From positions 1-14,909 of the forward strand of contig JBGCED010000069.1 of the NCBI GenBank assembly GCA_045106055.1: a DNA stretch of 14,909 bases, in the 5' to 3' direction. Position numbers and translations under genes: made by a program. Each line of letters begins with the position of its first letter. Position 1 is the stretch's first letter. Shown here piece after piece: positions 12,536 to 14,909 of this stretch. Under the pieces are notes generated by a model, which did no database searches, had not been told where the DNA came from, and saw nothing but the letters and a program-made list of their open reading frames with translations. Source of the stretch: JBGCED01 sp045106055 (GTDB lineage: Bacteria > Pseudomonadota > Alphaproteobacteria > CBDDJK01).

Positions 12536-14008
12536 ATGAATATGAATAATGATAAAAACCTCATTCAAGGGAAAACAGGCTTGTGGGAAATGGTGATTGG
12601 GATTGAAGTTCATGCCCAAATCTCTTCCAGTTCCAAATTATTTTCCCCCGCGCCCACCCAATTTGGCGCAGCCCCAAACCATCAAGTGAACTTTGTGGAT
12701 GCAGCCATGCCAGGGATGCTGCCTGTTTTAAATAAGGAATGCGTGCATCAGGCAATTAAAACGGGGCTTGCATTAAATGCCGCAATCAACACCCGTTCGG
12801 TGTTTGCGCGTAAAAATTATTTTTATCCTGATTTACCGCAAGGCTATCAAATCTCGCAATTTGATGAACCGATTGTTGGCAATGGACAGATTGACATTGA
12901 CCTTGAAGATGGCAGCGTCAAAACCATTCGGATTGAACGGCTGCATTTGGAACAGGATGCGGGAAAATCGCTGCATGACCAATCGCCTGATTTAAGCTTT
13001 ATTGATTTAAACCGATCAGGGGTTGCCTTGATGGAAATTGTGTCTTTTCCTGATATTCGATCCGCAGAAGAAGCTGCGGCTTATGTTGGTAAATTACGGA
13101 CGATTTTGCGCTATATTAATGCTTGCGATGGCAATATGGCAGAAGGATCGATGCGCGCAGATGTTAATCTTTCGCTGCATAGACCAGGAACGCCGCTTGG
13201 CACGCGCGCTGAAATTAAAAATGTCAATTCGCTGCGCTTTATCCGCCAAGCGATAGAGGTTGAATCAAAACGCCAGCTTGCGTTGCTGGAAGCGGGCGAA
13301 GAAATCCCGCAAGAAACCCGCTTATTTGATCCAGCAAAAGGCGTTACCCGCTCCATGCGCTCAAAAGAAGATGCGCATGATTATCGCTATTTTCCAGATC
13401 CCGATCTGTTGCCATTGATCTTAACCCAAAGCGATATTGACGCTGCGCGCGATGAATTGCCTGAACTTCCAGATCAAAAGAAACAACGCTTTATGCGTGA
13501 AATGGGGCTTAATCTTTATGAAGCGGGCATCGTCACCGCCGAGCGTGAAACCGCAGAATATTATGAAAAAGCACTGGAATCAAAGGCTGATCCCAAGCAG
13601 GTTTGCAACTGGTTAATTGGGGAATTATTTGGACGGCTTTCAAAAAATAATGAAAGCTTGGCAACCACGAAAATCACCCCTGATGCGCTTGGTAAGCTGG
13701 TTGCCTTAATTGATTCTGGCGACATATCAGGCAAGATGGCAAAAGATGTGTTTGATAAAATGTTTGACACGGGGGATGACCCTCAAACCATTGTGGATGC
13801 AAGCGGATTAAAGCAAATATCCGATGCGGGCGCATTAACAACAATGGTGGATCAGCTAATTGCGGATAATCAAGGGCAAGCAAATGCCTATCGCGGCGGC
13901 AAAACGGGCTTGATGGGTTGGTTTGTTGGGCAAATTATGAAACAAACCAAAGGGCAAGCCAATCCCGCCATGGTCAGCCAGCTGTTAAAAGAACGGCTGG
14001 ATTCATAA
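12536..14008 (+). CDS. gatB: Asp-tRNA(Asn)/Glu-tRNA(Gln) amidotransferase subunit B
   Basis: GatB phosphorylates the mischarged Glu-tRNA(Gln) or Asp-tRNA(Asn) and amidates it with ammonia from GatA, supplying Gln-tRNA or Asn-tRNA in cells that lack GlnRS and/or AsnRS. The 490-residue sequence shows the family start WEMVIGIEVHAQISSSSKLF (Glu24, His26), KNYFYPDLPQGYQISQ (93-108), RADVNLS, and RSMRSKEDAHDYRYFPDPDL near 280-300. The C-terminal tRNA-binding helical and YqeY-like tail ends in the typical GKTGLMGWFVGQIMKQTKGQANP. Two in-frame ATGs compete: 12536 is only 4 bases from an AGG, while 12542 is 10 bases away. Both give essentially the same protein. It is 15 bases after gatA. Confidence 0.98.
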   Translation: MNMNNDKNLIQGKTGLWEMVIGIEVHAQISSSSKLFSPAPTQFGAAPNHQVNFVDAAMPGMLPVLNKECVHQAIKTGLALNAAINTRSVFARKNYFYPDLPQGYQISQFDEPIVGNGQIDIDLEDGSVKTIRIERLHLEQDAGKSLHDQSPDLSFIDLNRSGVALMEIVSFPDIRSAEEAAAYVGKLRTILRYINACDGNMAEGSMRADVNLSLHRPGTPLGTRAEIKNVNSLRFIRQAIEVESKRQLALLEAGEEIPQETRLFDPAKGVTRSMRSKEDAHDYRYFPDPDLLPLILTQSDIDAARDELPELPDQKKQRFMREMGLNLYEAGIVTAERETAEYYEKALESKADPKQVCNWLIGELFGRLSKNNESLATTKITPDALGKLVALIDSGDISGKMAKDVFDKMFDTGDDPQTIVDASGLKQISDAGALTTMVDQLIADNQGQANAYRGGKTGLMGWFVGQIMKQTKGQANPAMVSQLLKERLDS

Positions 14009-14017
14009 TATTATCAT

Positions 14018-14656
14018 ATGAATCGCTTAGCCCATACGCACCAATTCCCCCCTGCTATGATTTTGGCGGGGGGAAAATCGCGCCGTATGGGACGCAATAA
14101 AGCCTTGATGCCGCTTGCGGGAAAAGCATTATTAACCCATGTGATTGATCGCTTGATCCCGCAAACCCATTCTATTGCGCTTAATATTGCCCAGCAAGAC
14201 CATGCGTGGGATCCGTTTAATTTACCGCTTTATCAAGATCATATTCAGGGGCAGCTTGGGCCGCTTGCGGGGATTTTAACGGGCTTGCTTTACGCCAAGG
14301 CACAAGGCGGGGATTGGGTATTAATTGCGCCTTGCGACACCCCCTTTTTGCCGCATGATCTGGTGGCAAGGCTTTATCAAGCGCGCCAGCATGAACCATG
14401 CGATATTTTATTATGCGCTTCTGGCGGCAGAACCCATCCCGTTGTGGGCTTGTGGAACACCAAGCTTTGCACCCCCTTGGAACAGGCACTTACCAAGGAT
14501 AATATCCGCAAGATTGAAGCCTTTACCGCCCTTCACCACACGCGCTATGTTGATTTTGAAGATATTGCAATCGGGGATCATGTCATTGACCCTTTCACCA
14601 ATTTAAACCGCCCCGAAGATGCTGAAGCACATTCCGATCTTTTAAACTTCATATAG
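14018..14656 (+). CDS. mobA: Molybdenum cofactor guanylyltransferase
   Basis: MobA transfers GMP from GTP to Mo-molybdopterin to make the bis-MGD cofactor of DMSO-reductase-type enzymes such as nitrate reductases and formate dehydrogenases. The 212-residue Rossmann-like nucleotidyltransferase has LAGGKSRRMGRNKAL (16-30, GTP binding), LGPLAGI (80-86) and APCDTPFLP (Asp107, metal and GTP contact), then a C-terminal NLNRPED-like motif. The length is normal. It begins 9 bases after the gatB stop with no visible Shine-Dalgarno, so it is probably translated by coupling from gatB. A later in-frame ATG (residue 14) would drop the first 13 non-conserved residues. No other molybdenum-cofactor gene is in the window. 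Confidence 0.92.
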   Translation: MNRLAHTHQFPPAMILAGGKSRRMGRNKALMPLAGKALLTHVIDRLIPQTHSIALNIAQQDHAWDPFNLPLYQDHIQGQLGPLAGILTGLLYAKAQGGDWVLIAPCDTPFLPHDLVARLYQARQHEPCDILLCASGGRTHPVVGLWNTKLCTPLEQALTKDNIRKIEAFTALHHTRYVDFEDIAIGDHVIDPFTNLNRPEDAEAHSDLLNFI

Positions 14657-14769
14657 GGTTGATCTTATAACGGCTTTAATGTCACCAATATCCCTTGGGA
14701 CTTCTAGCAATATGGATCGCTTCTTACTTTTTAAAGAAAAAGGCGGTTTGCACTTTAGATTAAAAGACA

Positions 14770-14909
14770 CTAGCCATTTATGTTGGTGGGGGCGGCGGGG
14801 GGCGGAGTGACGATAATTTCGCGGATTTGATTGCGGCTGCGTTTTTTAATTTCAAAGCGAAAACCGTAAAACATAAAAATCTGCCCTTCCGCAGGAATGC
14901 GGCGGGCTT
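14770..14909 (-). CDS. C-terminal end of a CorC/HlyC-type (CBS-domain, 'hemolysin family') membrane protein, partial
   Basis: The last 45 codons are visible and end in TAG at 14772-14770. The part RRIPAEGQIFMFYGFRFEI then KKRSRNQIREIIV fits the transporter-associated CorC_HlyC domain that ends the CNNM-like UPF0053 proteins (G-R-I-P-x-x-G-E...G-F-R-F-E-V...R-I-x-x-I-x-V). A Pro/Ala-rich tail PPPAAPTNING follows. The rest, with the expected membrane and CBS domains, lies beyond the right edge. It converges on mobA across 113 bases in which I see only weak hairpins and no confident terminator. The assignment rests on a short segment. Confidence 0.6.
   Translation of the reverse strand, partial: ARRIPAEGQIFMFYGFRFEIKKRSRNQIREIIVTPPPAAPTNING

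Noticed and set aside
14657..14769. Terminator between mobA and the converging gene
   Set aside because: Only short weak stems (TCCC/GGGA and CTTTTT/AAAAAG) are present, below what I would call.
1..14909. CRISPR arrays, phage or transposon genes, toxin-antitoxin or defence systems, tRNA or rRNA genes
   Set aside because: I looked through all spacers and reading frames and found no sequence supporting any of these.

Overview
This window looks like chromosome from an alphaproteobacterium of moderate G+C, possibly a marine, Rhodospirillales- or SAR116-like lineage. The grounds are the style of the GyrA, GatCAB, KARI and Tat-exported binding-protein sequences, plus an intergenic element at 10546-10590 carrying the ACCGGTGTCCACTTTT core that I recall from many alphaproteobacterial genomes. 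The exact lineage is inference. Nearly all the coding content is housekeeping. I see no phage, transposase, CRISPR array, toxin-antitoxin pair, rRNA or tRNA, and no convincing new multi-gene system. The unusual material lies between genes and in small in-frame insertions.

Layout, minus strand first. At 1-1717 is a branched-chain amino acid type (HAAT) ABC importer: a Tat-exported substrate-binding protein followed by the start of the LivH permease, separated by a 245-bp spacer holding a very long stem-loop and an AT-rich inverted repeat. At 1718-2080 is a 363-bp gene-free stretch with three identical 21-bp repeats and two abutting GC-rich hairpins just after trpC. At 2081-4982 is a compact ilvC-trpD-trpC cluster (branched-chain amino acid synthesis joined to two tryptophan steps), with a 16-codon ORF ending one base before ilvC. 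At 5080-5421 is a small ABM-fold monooxygenase-like protein.

Plus strand. gyrA (5544-8345, TTG start) is divergent from the ABM gene. It is followed by greA and a class III aminotransferase, then a 260-bp spacer with several inverted repeats and a 25-codon ORF whose stop overlaps the gatC start. Next comes the gatC-gatA-gatB operon (tRNA-dependent amidotransferase) with mobA (molybdenum cofactor guanylylation) directly behind it. A converging minus-strand gene, seen only as its last 45 codons, looks like a CorC/HlyC-type membrane protein.

The three observations I would look at first are: (1) the possible leader peptide translationally coupled to gatC; (2) the 363-bp repeat and hairpin cluster after trpC; (3) three short in-frame insertions in conserved enzymes, two of them tandem duplications and one containing a palindrome.
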